This document shows positions 23,236 to 35,374 of a stretch of 64,000 nucleotides of DNA, piece by piece (positions within the stretch are counted from its first letter, which is position 1; every line of letters starts with the position of its first letter). Source of the stretch: Akebia trifoliata (lineage: Eukaryota; Streptophyta; Magnoliopsida; Ranunculales; Lardizabalaceae); NCBI GenBank assembly GCA_017979445.1, contig CM030717.1, positions 18,029,288 through 18,093,287 on the forward strand, written 5' to 3'. The notes beneath the pieces are model-generated. The model was not told where the DNA came from. It made no database searches and saw nothing but the letters and a program-made list of their open reading frames with translations. A program made the translations under genes and the position numbers.

Positions 23236-26200
23236 TGAAAACGCCCTCGATCCACGGGGTGTGCGGATCTACTTTTGATTTTTGAGATTTGGGAGTTGCC
23301 ACCTAGTTATTACAATTTAGGAATCAAATATTGACTCTACTAATAGATAAGATACTAATCGACACAGATAATAGGTCTGGGGATCAGGTTACGGGATTGG
23401 AAGGTGTTAGGCACCAATCCTGCCCGACAAACGCTGGTCTCTATTTTTTTCAAATAATGCTACATTGCAAAATAGACCTAAAAATAATATATATATAAAA
23501 AAAAATAAAAACAATTACCTAGCGGATTACAACAGTTTCCTCAATACTGGCAAAGAGTGTCCTTGTATGAGTTTCCTTGTTATTCCTCCATTACTAGATA
23601 TGTTTCTGATTTCCAAGTTAAAGTATCTTTCTTCTAGGTCTGAGTGTTTCCTAACTTTTTTGAAGGGATTTATGGGTGTTTTTTTAGGGTTTCTATGGGT
23701 TTTTTGAGTAAAAGCTAGGGTTTGTATGATAGGCAGGGAGTCAGGACTTCAAAATTAGGGTTTGGAGAAGGTTAAGAAGACTTTTTGACCTACTTTTTCT
23801 AGGGTTTATTTTGACATGCGAGATTAGGTTGTGGAGGCTCCTATTTATAGATTTTTTTGGAAGAATTAGGGTTTGACTAGGTCTCCTTTTAGATAAGGTG
23901 AATTCGGGTTTTGACTTAAGTCTTATTTGATTGACTAAATTTCTTTAAATTAGGGTTTTAATTAGGGTTTTAACTTAAGTCTTATGAGATTGACTTGATC
24001 TTTTAAATTAAGTTTTTTAATCTTGCGTACAATGAAAACATATATTTTTAAGTTTTGTGGAGAACCCTCTAATTATATCTTTAATTATTTCGACCCCCAG
24101 ATGGAAGGGTCTTTTAATAAATATCAAGGGGGCTCCACTTAAATAAGTGAACAACTATCAACAATTTTGCCTGAAGGCTTGCTTGATTAATTTTGTTGGT
24201 TCAGATTTTGAAATTAATTTTGTTAAGGTTTCACTATATGTTAATTAATATTTTATTTATTAATTTTAAAATTTAAAACTTTTAAAATTAGAAAATTATT
24301 GTTTTGCCCCCGAAAAGAACTTTTGCATTTCAAGTCATTTTTCGATGTTTCAAGATGTTTTGGAATCGATTTTTCGTAAGGAATTCGATGGGATTATCGG
24401 TTTGTGTTTGTAGACACCCCATTTTTGCATCCGCCTGATTAATCAACTCGTCAACCCGATTGCAACAGTTCCCAATGATGGATGATTATTCCACTGCTTT
24501 ATTTGTTACTAGATATGTTTCAGAAATTCGGATGAGGTATCTCGACTGATAAAACTATAGAAACCACGTTACGTTAGGAAAATATGACCCTGACCCCAGA
24601 AACATATAAATCATCATTTTGCAGACAAAAAAAAGTTTCACGATAAAAATAACTAAAAAATAATTAAATTACAAAAATTCCCCTAACCTTAAAACATCCC
24701 TAGAGCCTACGTTATGCTTAGGAAAACCCATTCAAACACATAAAATAACAAATCGAAACCAAATAAATCATTTCGCCAATTATCATAGAATTCGATAAAA
24801 TTACGAAAATACCCCTCATAAAGTTCACGATCATTCCACACAAAAAATTTCATAAATGACACAAACTAATATTTTCATTAAATTCCTTATGAAAAATCGA
24901 TTCTAAAACATCCTAGAATATCAAAAATCGACTAGAAACACAAAAAGTCATATCCGAGGGTAAAATGGTAATTTTACAATTTTTATAATTAAAATTTTTT
25001 AAATTAATAAATAAAATATTAAATAATTAAATTGAAACATTAATAAAATTAATTTAAAATTTTCAACCAAAAAAATCTATCAATCAAGCTCTCACGCAAA
25101 ATTGTTGATGGTTGCCAAGATATTTATTCAAGGACCCCTTCATTTGTGGGTCCAAAGAATTAAAGATTTAATAGAGGGGGGGTTCTCCAAAAAATTAAAG
25201 TCAATCAAGTAAGACTAAAGTCAAAATTAAAGTCAATCAAGTAAGACCAAAGTCAAGATATTAAAGTCAATCAAGTAAGACTAAAGTCAAATTTTAAAAT
25301 CAATCAAATAAGACCAAAAGTCAAAATCCTAATAGAGTTCTAATTAAATAATAAATCTATTTAATAGAATTCTAATTAAAATATAACTCTACCTAAAATA
25401 ATTCTAATTAAAATATAACTCTAACTAAAAGAATTATAATTAAACATTAATTCTATCTAAACAAATCCTTAAAAAAATCTATAAATAGGGGTCCCCACAC
25501 CCTATTTTCGTATCTAATAATAAACCTTAAGAGAAGTAGGTCAAAAAGCTTTCCTCGCCTCCCATAAATCATAATTTTGAAGCCCCAACTCCTTACCTAA
25601 CACCCATACTTCGATTTTAGCTTGAAAAATACTTAGAAGCCCTTCAAAAACACCCCAAAATCCATAACAAATTCGAAGAATCCAAATCAAATAAAGAGAT
25701 ACCTTACCTCGGAGATAGGAAATCAGATCCGGAGACAGAACGAAGCTAGGAGTATGGTACAAGGAGCAGTTTTATCAGATCTAAGGGAATAGAATCTTTA
25801 CGTATCGAAGGTAAAATTTTTTTTATTTATTTATTTTTTATCTAGGTTTTTTGTTAGCAATGTAGTCTTATTTGGGATAAGTAGAGACCGGTATTGGCCG
25901 AATGAAGTTGGTGCCTAACACCTTCCAATCGCGTAATGTGATCCCCGGATTCATTTTTTCTTCAGTAGATTAGTTTTTTTATCCGTTTAGAGTCAGTATC
26001 CGGTTCCTAGACCGTAATATCTAGGTGGTGACTCCCAAACCTCAAAGGTCAAAAGCGGATCCGCGCACCAAGCGGATTCGCCCACCATGCGGATCGAGGG
26101 CACTTTCAGTGTTACTTATGAAATTTTTGGTGTGAAATGATTGTGAACCCTTATGAGGGGTATTTTCGTAATTTTGTCGAATTTGGTGAAAATTGGTGGA

Positions 26201-26556
26201 ATGGTTTATTTGATTTCATTTTGATGTTTTATGTGTTCAAATGGATTTTTCTAAGTGTAATGCAGGCTCTAAGGATGTTTTGATGTTTGGGGTATTTTGG
26301 TAATTTGGTCATTTTTTAGTGATTTTTATCGTAAAACTTCTTTTTGTCAGAAAAATAATGATTTCTACGTTTTGGGTCATATTTTTCTATCGTAACGTGG
26401 TTTCTACAGTTTTGTTTGTTTGATATACCTCAATTGAATTTTTGAAACATAACTAGCAACAAAATAAAGCATTATAATATCATCCATCATTGGGAACCGT
26501 CGCAATCGGGTTGACGAGTTGATTAATCAAGCAAGTGCGAAAATGGGGTGTCTACA
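23236..26556 (-). repeat. 3' LTR of Ogre-like copy C, split by a solo LTR
   Basis: The LTR proper occupies 23236-24408 and 26114-26556, about 1.6 kb once the 1.7-kb insert is removed. It starts TGAAAACGCCCTCGATCC and ends GGGGTGTCTACA. It is followed at 26557 by the family's polypurine-tract region (minus strand AAAGAGGGGTATC), so this is the 3' LTR of a minus-strand element. It inserted into copia element F. Confidence 0.8.
24404..26113 (+). repeat. solo LTR of Ogre-like family (plus strand), with target duplication
   Basis: A 1,700-bp LTR (24409-26108) in the opposite orientation to its host LTR: TGTAGACACCCCATTTTTGC to GAGGGCACTTTCA. It is flanked by a perfect target duplication gtgtt (24404-24408 and 26109-26113). 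No primer site, polypurine tract or interior is present, so it is a solo LTR left by LTR-LTR recombination. Internal repeats of 'aattctaattaaa' and 'aagtcaatcaagtaagac' type match the LTR at 52270-54001, its closest relative here. Near its right end 'gcggatccgcgcaccaa' and 'gcggattcgcccaccat' form a small duplication. Confidence 0.9.
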
Positions 26557-27565
26557 GATACCCCTCTTTGGTAGAAGGTTGAAACAAACTAGATAGCAAA
26601 TCCATTTTGACAGATAATGCGATATTAAATGCCAAAGCTAGGGACAGTTCATTTTACAGCCTGATTTAGCAATTCGTCGAGGCGTTCGGATCCTTGAGGG
26701 TAAAACTCTCCCCGAACTAAAAAAATTATCAGGTCTTTGAACGCGAGCTCTCATTGACGATGTCAGATCCTTGAATTTTAGAAAATTCTCCCTGGCTAAT
26801 GCAAAAGTGAATGTATGTGTTATGGTACGATACGTACTGAGTATTCTATCGGATAATTAAGAATAAACTCTTCTCGATTAAAAAAGAATGCCAGGTCCAA
26901 GAAATCTTCTCTTACTGATAATGATGATTCAAATTGAAATGCACATACGCAATGAAGACCATAACACAATATTGAATTATGGCAACTTTGAATAATGAGA
27001 TAGGTGAAGTAGAAACTTCATTAAATCCTATCAAAATTATTTATTAGAATCCTAAAAAATTTGAATCTCGATTATCGGACTCTAGCTAAGGTTTACAGGA
27101 ACTTAAACAATCCTGTTAATTCATTCTATGATTCAAAAAGTTGGAGTCTCATTTCTTGGACTCGAACTTAAGTTTGTAGGCACTTCAAAAAACCTACTCA
27201 TTCTATGAATCAAAACATTAGAGTCTCATTTCTCGGATTCGAACTTAGGTTTGTAGGTACTTCAAAAAACCTACTCATTCTATGATTCAAAAAGTTGGAG
27301 TCTCGTTTCTCAGACTCGAACTTAAGTTTGTAGGTACTTCCAAAAACCTACTCATTCTATGATTCAAAAAGTTGGAGTCTCGTTTCTCGGACTAGAACTT
27401 AGGTTTGTAGGTACTTCAAAAGACTTACTCATTCTATGATTCAAAAAGTTTGAGTCTCGTTTCTCGGACTCAAACTTAGGTTTGTAGGTACTTCAAAAAA
27501 CCTACTCATTTTATGATTCAAAAAGTTGGAGTCTCATTTCTCGGATATGAACTTGCGTTTGTAAA
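26557..27565 (-). mobile_element. Ogre-like copy C: 3' region
   Basis: Interior next to the 3' LTR. 26557-26800 matches copies A (35016-35250) and B (29070-29310), including 'ttcgtcgaggcgttcggatccttgaggg'-like text. It is followed by a 77-bp tandem array, then cut at 27565 by the LTR of copy B. The remaining interior of C is not in the window. Confidence 0.75.
27044..27560 (-). repeat. 77-bp tandem array in copy C
   Basis: Units begin 'tcattctatgattcaaaaag' and contain 'tcgtttctcggactcgaact' and 'tttgtaggtacttcaaaaaa'. Successive starts at 27121, 27198, 27275, 27352, 27429 and 27506 are exactly 77 bp apart. There are about six to seven units with few differences. Confidence 0.9.
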
Positions 27566-29069
27566 TGAAAGCGCCCTCGATCCGCGGGGTGCGGGGATCC
27601 GCTTTTGACCCTTGAGGTTAGGGAGTCGCCACCTAGTTATTACGGTCTAGGAACCAAACTGACTCTAAAATGGATAAAAAAACTAATCTACTACAAAAAA
27701 ACTGAATCCGGGGATCACATTACGGGGTTGGAAGGTGTTAGGCACCAAACCGTCCGGCCTATGTCGGTCTCTACTTATCCCAAATAAGATTACATTGCTA
27801 ATGACAAAACCTAGATAAAAATATAACAGAAATGTTACCTTCGATACGCAAAGGTTCTATTCCCTCAGATCTGGTGAAACTGCTCCTTGTACCGTACTCT
27901 TTGCTTCGTTCTGTCTCCGGATCTGATTTCTGATCTCCGAGGCAAGGTATCTCCTTATTGGATCTGGATTCTTCGAATTTGTTATGGATTCTGGGGTGTT
28001 TTTGAAAGGCTTTTAGGTATTTTTTAGGCTAAAATCAAAGCATGGGTGTTAGGTAAGGAGTTGGGACTTCACAATTAGGGTTTTGGGGAGGTTGTGGAGG
28101 CTTTTTCACCTACTTTTTCTAGGGTTTTTTCTTTTATACGAAAATAGGGTGTGGAGGCTCATATTTATAAAGTTTTTTAGAAGCATTAGGGTTTGATTAG
28201 GATTTTTTTTAGAGTTTTAATTAGGGTTTTGACTTGGGTCTTATGACATGGACTTAGTCTTTAGGATTTTAATTTAGGGTTTTGACTTTAGTCTTATGAG
28301 ATTGACTTGATTAGTTTAGATTAGGGTTTTGACTTTAGTCTTATGAGATTGACTTTAATACTTTGACTTTAGTCTTTCTTGGTTGGCTTTTAATATCTTG
28401 ACTTTAGTCTTACTTGATTGACTTTAACATTGACTTTAGTCTTACCTGATTGACTTTAATGTTTCACTTTACATTATTTAATGATTTGTTTATGAATTTC
28501 GAAAATTTTAATTATTAAAGTTGTAAAATTATCGTTTTGCCCTCGGAAATGATTTTTTACGTTTTAAGTCATTTTTCAATGTTTCAGGAAGTTTTAGAAT
28601 CAGTTTTTCGTAAGGAATTCGATGGGAATGTTGGTTTTTTTTATTTATGAAATTTTTTGTATGCAATGATCGTGAATTTTATGAGGGGTATTTTCGTAAT
28701 TTTATCGAATTTTGTGAAAATTGGCGAAGTGGTTTATTTGATTTTGATTTGTTATTTTATGTGTTTTGAATGGGTTTTCCTAAGCGTAACGTAGGATCTA
28801 GGGTTGTTTTGATGTTAGGGGTATTTTGATAATTTGATCATTTTTAGTGGTTTTTATCGTGAAGCTTCTTTTTTATTTGCAAGATGATGATTTCTATGTT
28901 TCTGGGGTCGTATTTTCCTAGCGTAGCGTGGTTTCTAAAGTTTTATCAGTTCGAGATACCTCATCCGGTAACAAAATAAAGCATTGGAATAGACATCCAT
29001 CATTAGGAACTGTTGCGATCGGGTTAACGAGTTGATTAATCAGGCGTGTGCAAAAATGGGGTGTCTACA
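27566..29069 (-). repeat. 3' LTR of Ogre-like copy B
   Basis: 1,504 bp, TGAAAGCGCCCTCGATCC to GGGGTGTCTACA, followed by the polypurine-tract region at 29070. It belongs to the same sub-type as the LTRs of copy A, with repeated 'gactttagtcttatgagatt' blocks. The left flank is gtaaa (27561-27565). This does not match the sequence after the only candidate 5' LTR (ccaag after 54001). Confidence 0.85.
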
Positions 29070-29439
29070 GATGCCCCTCTTTAGCAGAGGGTTGAAGCAA
29101 ACTAGATAGCAAATCTATTTTGGTAGATAGTGCAATATCTGAATGCTAAAGCTAGTGACAGTTCATTTTGCAGCCTGATTTAACAATTCGTCGAGGTGTT
29201 CGGATCCTTGAGGGTATAACTCTCCCCGAAGTAAAAAATTGTCAGGTCCTTTAGCACAAGCTCTCACTGACAGTGTCAGATCCTTGAATTTTAGAAAATT
29301 CTCCTTGACTAACGAAACAACTGTGCAAGTGTGTGCACTGTGTGAAATTAAATAAAATCTGAGTAAAACAAAACTCGAGAAAATTTGAATGAGATTTGAG
29401 AAAAATCTAAGTAAAAGTTGGGAGAAAGTCGAATGTCCT

Positions 29440-30140
29440 ACTCTACCTACTCTAGGTGAAAGAGTAACGAATTTATATTTTTTTTTAGAGTCTTACTCTA
29501 CCTACTCGGAGTGAAAGAGTAATGCACTAATTTTTTTTTTTTTTGGGAAGTTCTACTCTACCTACCCGGAGTGAAAGAGTAATGAACTATTTTTTTTTTT
29601 TTTGAAAGTTCTACTTTACCTACTCGGAGTGAAAGAGTAATGAACTAAACTTTTTGAGAATCCTAATCTTCCTGCCCAAGGTAAAAGAGTAATGAACTAA
29701 TTTGTTTTTGGAAGTTCTATTCTACCTACTCGGAGTAAAAGAGTAATGAACTAATTTTTTTTTTGGAAAGTTCTACTTTACCTACTCGGAGTGAAAGAGT
29801 AATGAACTAAACTTTTTGAAAGTCCTACTCTACCTGCCCAAGGTGAAAGAGTAATGAACTAATTTGTTTTGGGAAGTTCTACTCTACCTTCTCATAGTGA
29901 AAGAGTAATGAACTAATTTTTTGAGAGTCCTACTTTACCTGCCCAGGGTGAAAGAGTAATGAACTAAATTTGTTTTTTGGGAAGTTCTACTCTACCTACT
30001 CGGAGTGAAAGAGTAATGAACTAATTTTTTTGAGAGTCCTACTCTACCTGCCCAGGGTGAAAGAGTAATGAACTAATTTTTTTTTGGGAAGTTCTACTCT
30101 ACCTATTTGGAGTGAAAGAGTAATGAACTAATCTTTTTGA
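29440..30140 (-). repeat. ~55-bp tandem array in copy B
   Basis: About 13 units, each with 'tctacctactcggagtgaaa' and 'gagtaatgaactaa', separated by variable T-runs, so unit length varies between roughly 50 and 60 bp. Two sub-types alternate: 'ctactcggagtg' and 'ctgcccagggtg'. It holds the same position between integrase and 3' LTR as the 34-bp array of A and the 77-bp array of C. Confidence 0.9.
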
Positions 30141-30690
30141 GAGTTGCCTTATTTTTTGCCTAAGTCGCCTTTTTGGGGTTTTCAACCTAGTAGGTTCCTT
30201 TTTTTCTTATGGAATGGTTGTCTGATCATGCTTTGCTATCTTCCTTGACTTTTCACACGGTACATAGGAGGACTTTTATAGGTAAGCTTAGGACTGGGTA
30301 TAAAAAAAAAGGGATTTTGAGGCTCAAAAATCCGAATGCCCCTTGTGTGGCATTTCTTTTATTTTACCTTGAATTTTCTTCCCCATTCTGGAGATATTTC
30401 TTTTTCTTTTGAATTTTTTTCTTTCTAGATTTTTTCTTTGTCGAGGAATCTATTTTTTTATTTTGATGTGGTTAGGCCTGAAGTAACTTCTCAGGTTGCC
30501 TACGTACCCCAGAATTTTGGGATCAGACCAAGACGTAATTCGAATCTTCCCTCCCTTAGGTTAGGTGATCGGGTTGAGAAATAAAAAAGGCATAATTTTT
30601 TTCTTTTTGAAAAGGTAGCAAAAGAGTTGAGAAATGATATATTGAACTGGGTAATAGGAGAATTGATTCAGCCAAAGATGGTCTCCTTAA
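30141..30690 (-). other. copy B: 3' untranslated region
   Basis: Non-coding and homologous to A at 36880-37423, including the well-preserved block 'cctgaagtaacttctcaggt' and 'tgcctacgtacccca' (about 30478-30512). The open frame at 30209-30412 is a by-product of this region. Confidence 0.7.
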
Positions 30691-32200
30691 ATGCAGTACC
30701 GTTTGATCTGGTCAAGGTTGGTTGACTCTGGTAGTTCAATCATGATATTGAAATCTGACGATTTTTTAAGGTAGTATTTTCTTAATGAATGAATCTCTCC
30801 AATTAGGTTTGAACTTCCCTCTAGGGTCAAAAATAAGTACTCGATTCTCTTTGAAATCTGATGGTTTTCCAAAGTAGTGTTTCCTTACTAATGGATGAAT
30901 CTCTCCAATTAAGTTCAGACTTCCTCCTATGGTCGAGGAGGGATGGTCAATTTTCTTCGAAGTCTGATGGTTAAATCCTTGACTTGTAAGTGGTGAACTT
31001 TGACCTTCGTGCGGGTGACTCTTTTCTGATAAGTTTGCACATGGTACAAAATTCTAAGTTATTTTTTTTTCAATCAATTTTAGCTCTTCATACCCAATGA
31101 TGAACCTAGTCTGTTTCTAGCAATTGATTTTCCATCAAGACCTTGATATATGGGACTTCATTTTCAATTGGTAAGATTGTTTCTGTACTCTCATAGTGTG
31201 AGTGGTAGCTTCTCTGACTAATACCGGTGCGATTGACACATTTTCACAATGGTTATTTTGAGATTCTTAGTAGTTGCTTGCTTGAACCGCTCTATTAATC
31301 TGAGGACGATAGAGAGATGATGTCACATCTTGAACTTTGAACATAGAGTAATAATCTCGACTTTTAAATATGACCCATTATCAGAGATCAATTTCGCTTC
31401 AACCATTTCATTAGTCTGTGAATGTAATCTATTCTGGGAGCTCTACCATTTTGAGAAGTGTAGCACTGATACATTTTGTAACATCTTCCTTGATCTCATT
31501 TTCTCAAGCTAGTATCTATTCCTTGTCAGAAAACACCTAAGCTTACACCTAACATATCCTCATCAGACCACACGAACAAGTCTTTTGAAATTTCGAGGTA
31601 AATTCATTATCCCCTTCGTGTTCCTCTAGGGATAGGATAGTTTCTATCTGAATTTCTCTAGGAATTATTTTCTGCTTCGAGGTCAATGACCTTTGCTTTC
31701 TGATTGAAAGTTGTTAAGTCCGACCCTTATCTTCTTGTTCAGGAGAAAAATATATCTTTGAAACCAGATTATTAGTTAATTCGTTAATGCGCTCGAGGTA
31801 TTCAAAAATTTTCTTTATCCAATCAAATTCAGAAAAGGCGACAGACACCTCTATGACTCGACAAACTAACTCAACTCAACAGAAAAAAGAGTCAACTCGA
31901 AAAGAAGACATGACCTTGTTGAAAAAAAGGACTCGAGCTAACCCAAATGACTCATGAAAACTCAAGACTACCCACAACGGGCTTGATTAAGACTGAAGAC
32001 TGAGACATTGCTTACAACTGGCATGACAGAGGCACTGTGATCTTCAAAGAACAACTGGGAAATGTTGAGATATTCTAAAGGATTTCTGATGATTGATTTG
32101 GCGTTGACATTCGTTTTAACTAACCGGACTAGTAGCCCTAACAAAACGGTGAACGATTGAGCTTAGGTGTAATGATAACCTCGAGACCCCATCAAATGTG
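30690..32200 (-). pseudogene. copy B: remnants of integrase, pre-RT and gag
   Basis: Short pieces in the same order as in copy A with large gaps. The integrase tail is at 30690-31500 (ends STNLDQIKRYC at 30690, and includes a local duplication). A region upstream of RT is at about 31540-31990 (similar to A 39800-40330). A small pre-RT piece is at about 32000-32090 (A 40340-40410). The gag N-terminus is at about 32100-32200 (A 43310-43440). RT, RNase H, protease and most of gag are missing, so this is a deletion skeleton. Confidence 0.7.
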
Positions 32201-33422
32201 AATCTAATCAATTTCAGTGTTACCCCCTTGATAACATTTTAAATGAACCCTGAGATTTTATTGAATTTTGTGCACCAAGCCATTAAATAATTCATTTATG
32301 CAATGATCATTTCGAAAAGAAAAATAATCTTACTGTATTATCAAATATCTGATTTAAACAATTTTTTCCTTTAGAAAAGTATATTTTAGTAATTTTCCAA
32401 ATTCCATGCAAAAAAATAGATCTTTTGTAAAAATCATTTTCTTTTCTTTTGGGAAAAACATTTGTTTTTTTTAAATGACTTGAAACTCAAATTCAGAAAA
32501 AACTTTGATTTCCCTTTTGATTTAAATGGCCCGACCCATCATGATCCTTGGATCAAGATGGACTGGGTCATTATGAATTATTGCTAGATTTTGAATGGAT
32601 TTTTTATTGGGTCGGTGCACCCAGTAATACAGTAGATTCAAATCGGGTTTAAACAAAAAGATTTGATCCTTGAGGACAAAACTGTACATTCACAGACATT
32701 TTGATCTCATCATTCACATCATTCACATACACTCATCAATCATAAGGTTCCATTCAATAAACAACCCGGGAACACCCATGATAAGTTCGAGTCGTGACAT
32801 ACAGGAAAGGTTTCTAGACTCTAAGCTTACTACGTGCAATGTATTTTTATCTGGCCACCATTGCCCAAGCATACCTATATACCTCTCGAGCGTACTCAAT
32901 CAGACGATACGTGGTGACTTAGTTTGATATACCGTATAGGTGATAATCTAAAACTTCAACTCACTTTTCTAAAGTCCAAAACAACCAGTTTGATCCCCAG
33001 TTGAGAGGTGGCGCACGATACTGAGCAAGGACCCACTTAAATACCTCTCGTCCAGAACAGACGTAGTCTATTCCCCTCGTACAGTAGGGTACAACGGGGT
33101 AGGATCTCGCTTAGGCACTGGTTTTGACTAAGAAGTGCAATTGATGTACTTGGATTATCTTTTATATACCTACGGGTACGAGTCAAGAATTGTAGCTTTC
33201 ATAAATGGTTTAGCATCCCACGAGGTGACCGACCACGTACTAGTACTACGTTGACAATCGGGACATGTAACTGTGTGGCTCACAATAGGTCAAAGGCTCA
33301 GGTCGCTCCAGCCTGGGTGCATCGATATACATTTCAGAGTCACCTGATCAGACGGTACTGATGTCCCAGTTTGATATACCCTAAGGTAAGTGACTGGAGT
33401 TGTGGTTTTCATGAATGACGTC
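32201..33422 (-). mobile_element. copy B: leader, distal part (ORF1 deleted)
   Basis: Non-coding. 32201-32330 matches the A sequence between gag and ORF1, and 32331-32640 matches A upstream of ORF1, so ORF1 itself is deleted. 32760-33417 matches the A leader (45240-45880) closely. Copy A inserted at 33418-33422 (target duplication acgtc). The B leader resumes at 49682. Confidence 0.75.
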
Positions 33423-35015
33423 TGAAACTGCCCTCTATCCGCGGGGTGCACGGATCCACTTTTGACCCTTGAGGTTTGGGAGTCGCCACCTAGTTATTAC
33501 GGTCTAGGAACCAAACTGACTCTAAAACGGATAAAAGACTAATCTACTACAGAAAAACCAAATCCGGGGATCATATTACGGGGTTGGAAGGTATTAGGCA
33601 CCAACCCCGTCCGGCCAATGCCGATTTCTACTTATCCCAAATAAAACTACTTCGCTAATGACAAAACCTAGATAAAAAAATAACGAAAATCTTACATTCG
33701 ATCTGCAAAGGTGTTATTCCCTCAGATCTGGTGAAACTGCTCCTTGTACCGTACTCCTCGCTTCGTTCTGTCTCCGGATCTGATTTCTGATCTCCGAGGT
33801 AAGGTATCTCCTTCTTGGATCTGGGTGCTTCAAATTTGTTGTAGATTTTTTAGGTGTTTTTGAAAGGTTTCTAGGTGTTTTTCAGGCTAAAATTGAAGTA
33901 GGGGTGTTAGGTAAAGAGTTGGGGCTCCAAAATTAGGGTTTTGGAGAGGTTGTGGAGGTTTCTTCACCTACTTTTCCTAGGGTTTTTTCTTTGATACGAA
34001 AATAGGGTGTGGAGGCTCATATTTATAAAGTTTTTTAGAAGCATTAGGGTTTGATTAGGGTTTCTTTTAAAGTTTTAATTAGGATTTTGACTTTAGTCTT
34101 GTGAGATTGACTTAGTCTTTAGGGTTTCCATTTAGGGTTTTGACTTTAGTCTTATGAGATTGACTTAATTAGTTTAGATTAGGGTTTTGATTTAGGGTTT
34201 TGACTTTATTCTTATAAGTTTGACTTGATTAGTTTAGATTAGGGTTTGATTTAGGATTTTGACTTTAGTCTTATGAGATTGTCTTTAATACTTTGACTTT
34301 AGTCTTTCTTGGTTGACTTTTAATATCTTGACTTTAGTCTTACTTGATTGACTTTAAGATTGACTTAGTCTTACTTGATTGACTTTAATGTTTCACTTTA
34401 CATTATTTAATGATTTGTTTATTAATTTCAAAATTTTTAATTATTAAAGTTGTAAAATTACCATTTTACCCTCGAAGAGGATTTTTTATGTTTTAAGTCG
34501 TTTTTCAATGTTTCAGGATGTTTTGGAATCAGTTTTTCATAAGGAATTCAATGGGAATGTTGGTTTTTATCATTTATGAAATTTTTTGTGTGAAATGATC
34601 GTGAATTTTATGAGGGGTATTTTCGTAATTTTGTCAAATTCTGTAAAAATTGGCGAAATGATTTATTTGGTTTCGATTTGTTATTTTATGTGTTTGAATG
34701 AGTTTTCCTAATCGTAACGTAGGCTCTAGGGTTGTTTTGATGTTAGCGGTATTTTGGTCATTTGGTCATTTTTAGTGATTTTTACCGTGAAGCTTCTTTT
34801 TGGTCTGCAAGATAATGATTTTTATGTTTCTGAGGTCGTATTTTCCTAGCGTAGCGTGGTTTCTAAGTTTTGTCAGTTCGAAATACCTCATCCGGATTCC
34901 TGAAACATATCTGGTAACAAAACAAAGCATTGGAATAAACATCCATCATTGGGAACCGTTGTGATCGGGTTGACGAGTTGATTAATCATGTGAGTGCAAA
35001 AATGGGGTGTCTACA
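33423..35015 (-). repeat. 3' LTR of copy A
   Basis: 1,593 bp. It is nearly identical to 48120-49681 for long stretches, with clustered differences in the first 40 bases (several at CG positions) and about 30 extra bases in the 'gactttaagattgacttagt' repeat block. A minus-strand TATA box lies at 34019-34029. Confidence 0.92.
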
Positions 35016-35374
35016 GATGCCCCTCTTTGGCAGAGGGTTGAAGCAAAGTAGATAGCAAATATATTTTGGTAGATAGTGCGATATCCAAATGCCAAAGCTA
35101 GTGACAGTTCATTTTGCAGCCTGATTTAGCAATTCGTCGAGGTGTTCGGATCCTTGAGGGTAAAACTCTACCCGAACTAGAAAAATGTCAGGTCCTTGAG
35201 CGCGTGCTCTCACTGGCAGTGTCAGATCCTTGAATTTTAGAAAATTCTCCTTGACTGATGTAACAACTGTACAAGTGTGTGGACTTAAAATCTGAGATAG
35301 ATTTCAAAGAATTTGAGTAAAATCTGAGCACAAAATGAATATAAATTGAGCTAAACTAAACATAAACCGAATAT
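35016..35374 (-). other. polypurine tract and 3' region of copy A
   Basis: The minus strand reads CAAAGAGGGGCATC directly before the LTR (35016-35030), a good polypurine tract. The rest (to about 35250) matches the same region of B and C and holds no gene. Confidence 0.75.

Noticed and set aside
29440..30140. Regular repeats with similar spacers, superficially like a CRISPR array
   Set aside because: Spacers are T-runs, units vary in length, no cas genes exist, and the position matches the retrotransposon 3' array of other copies.
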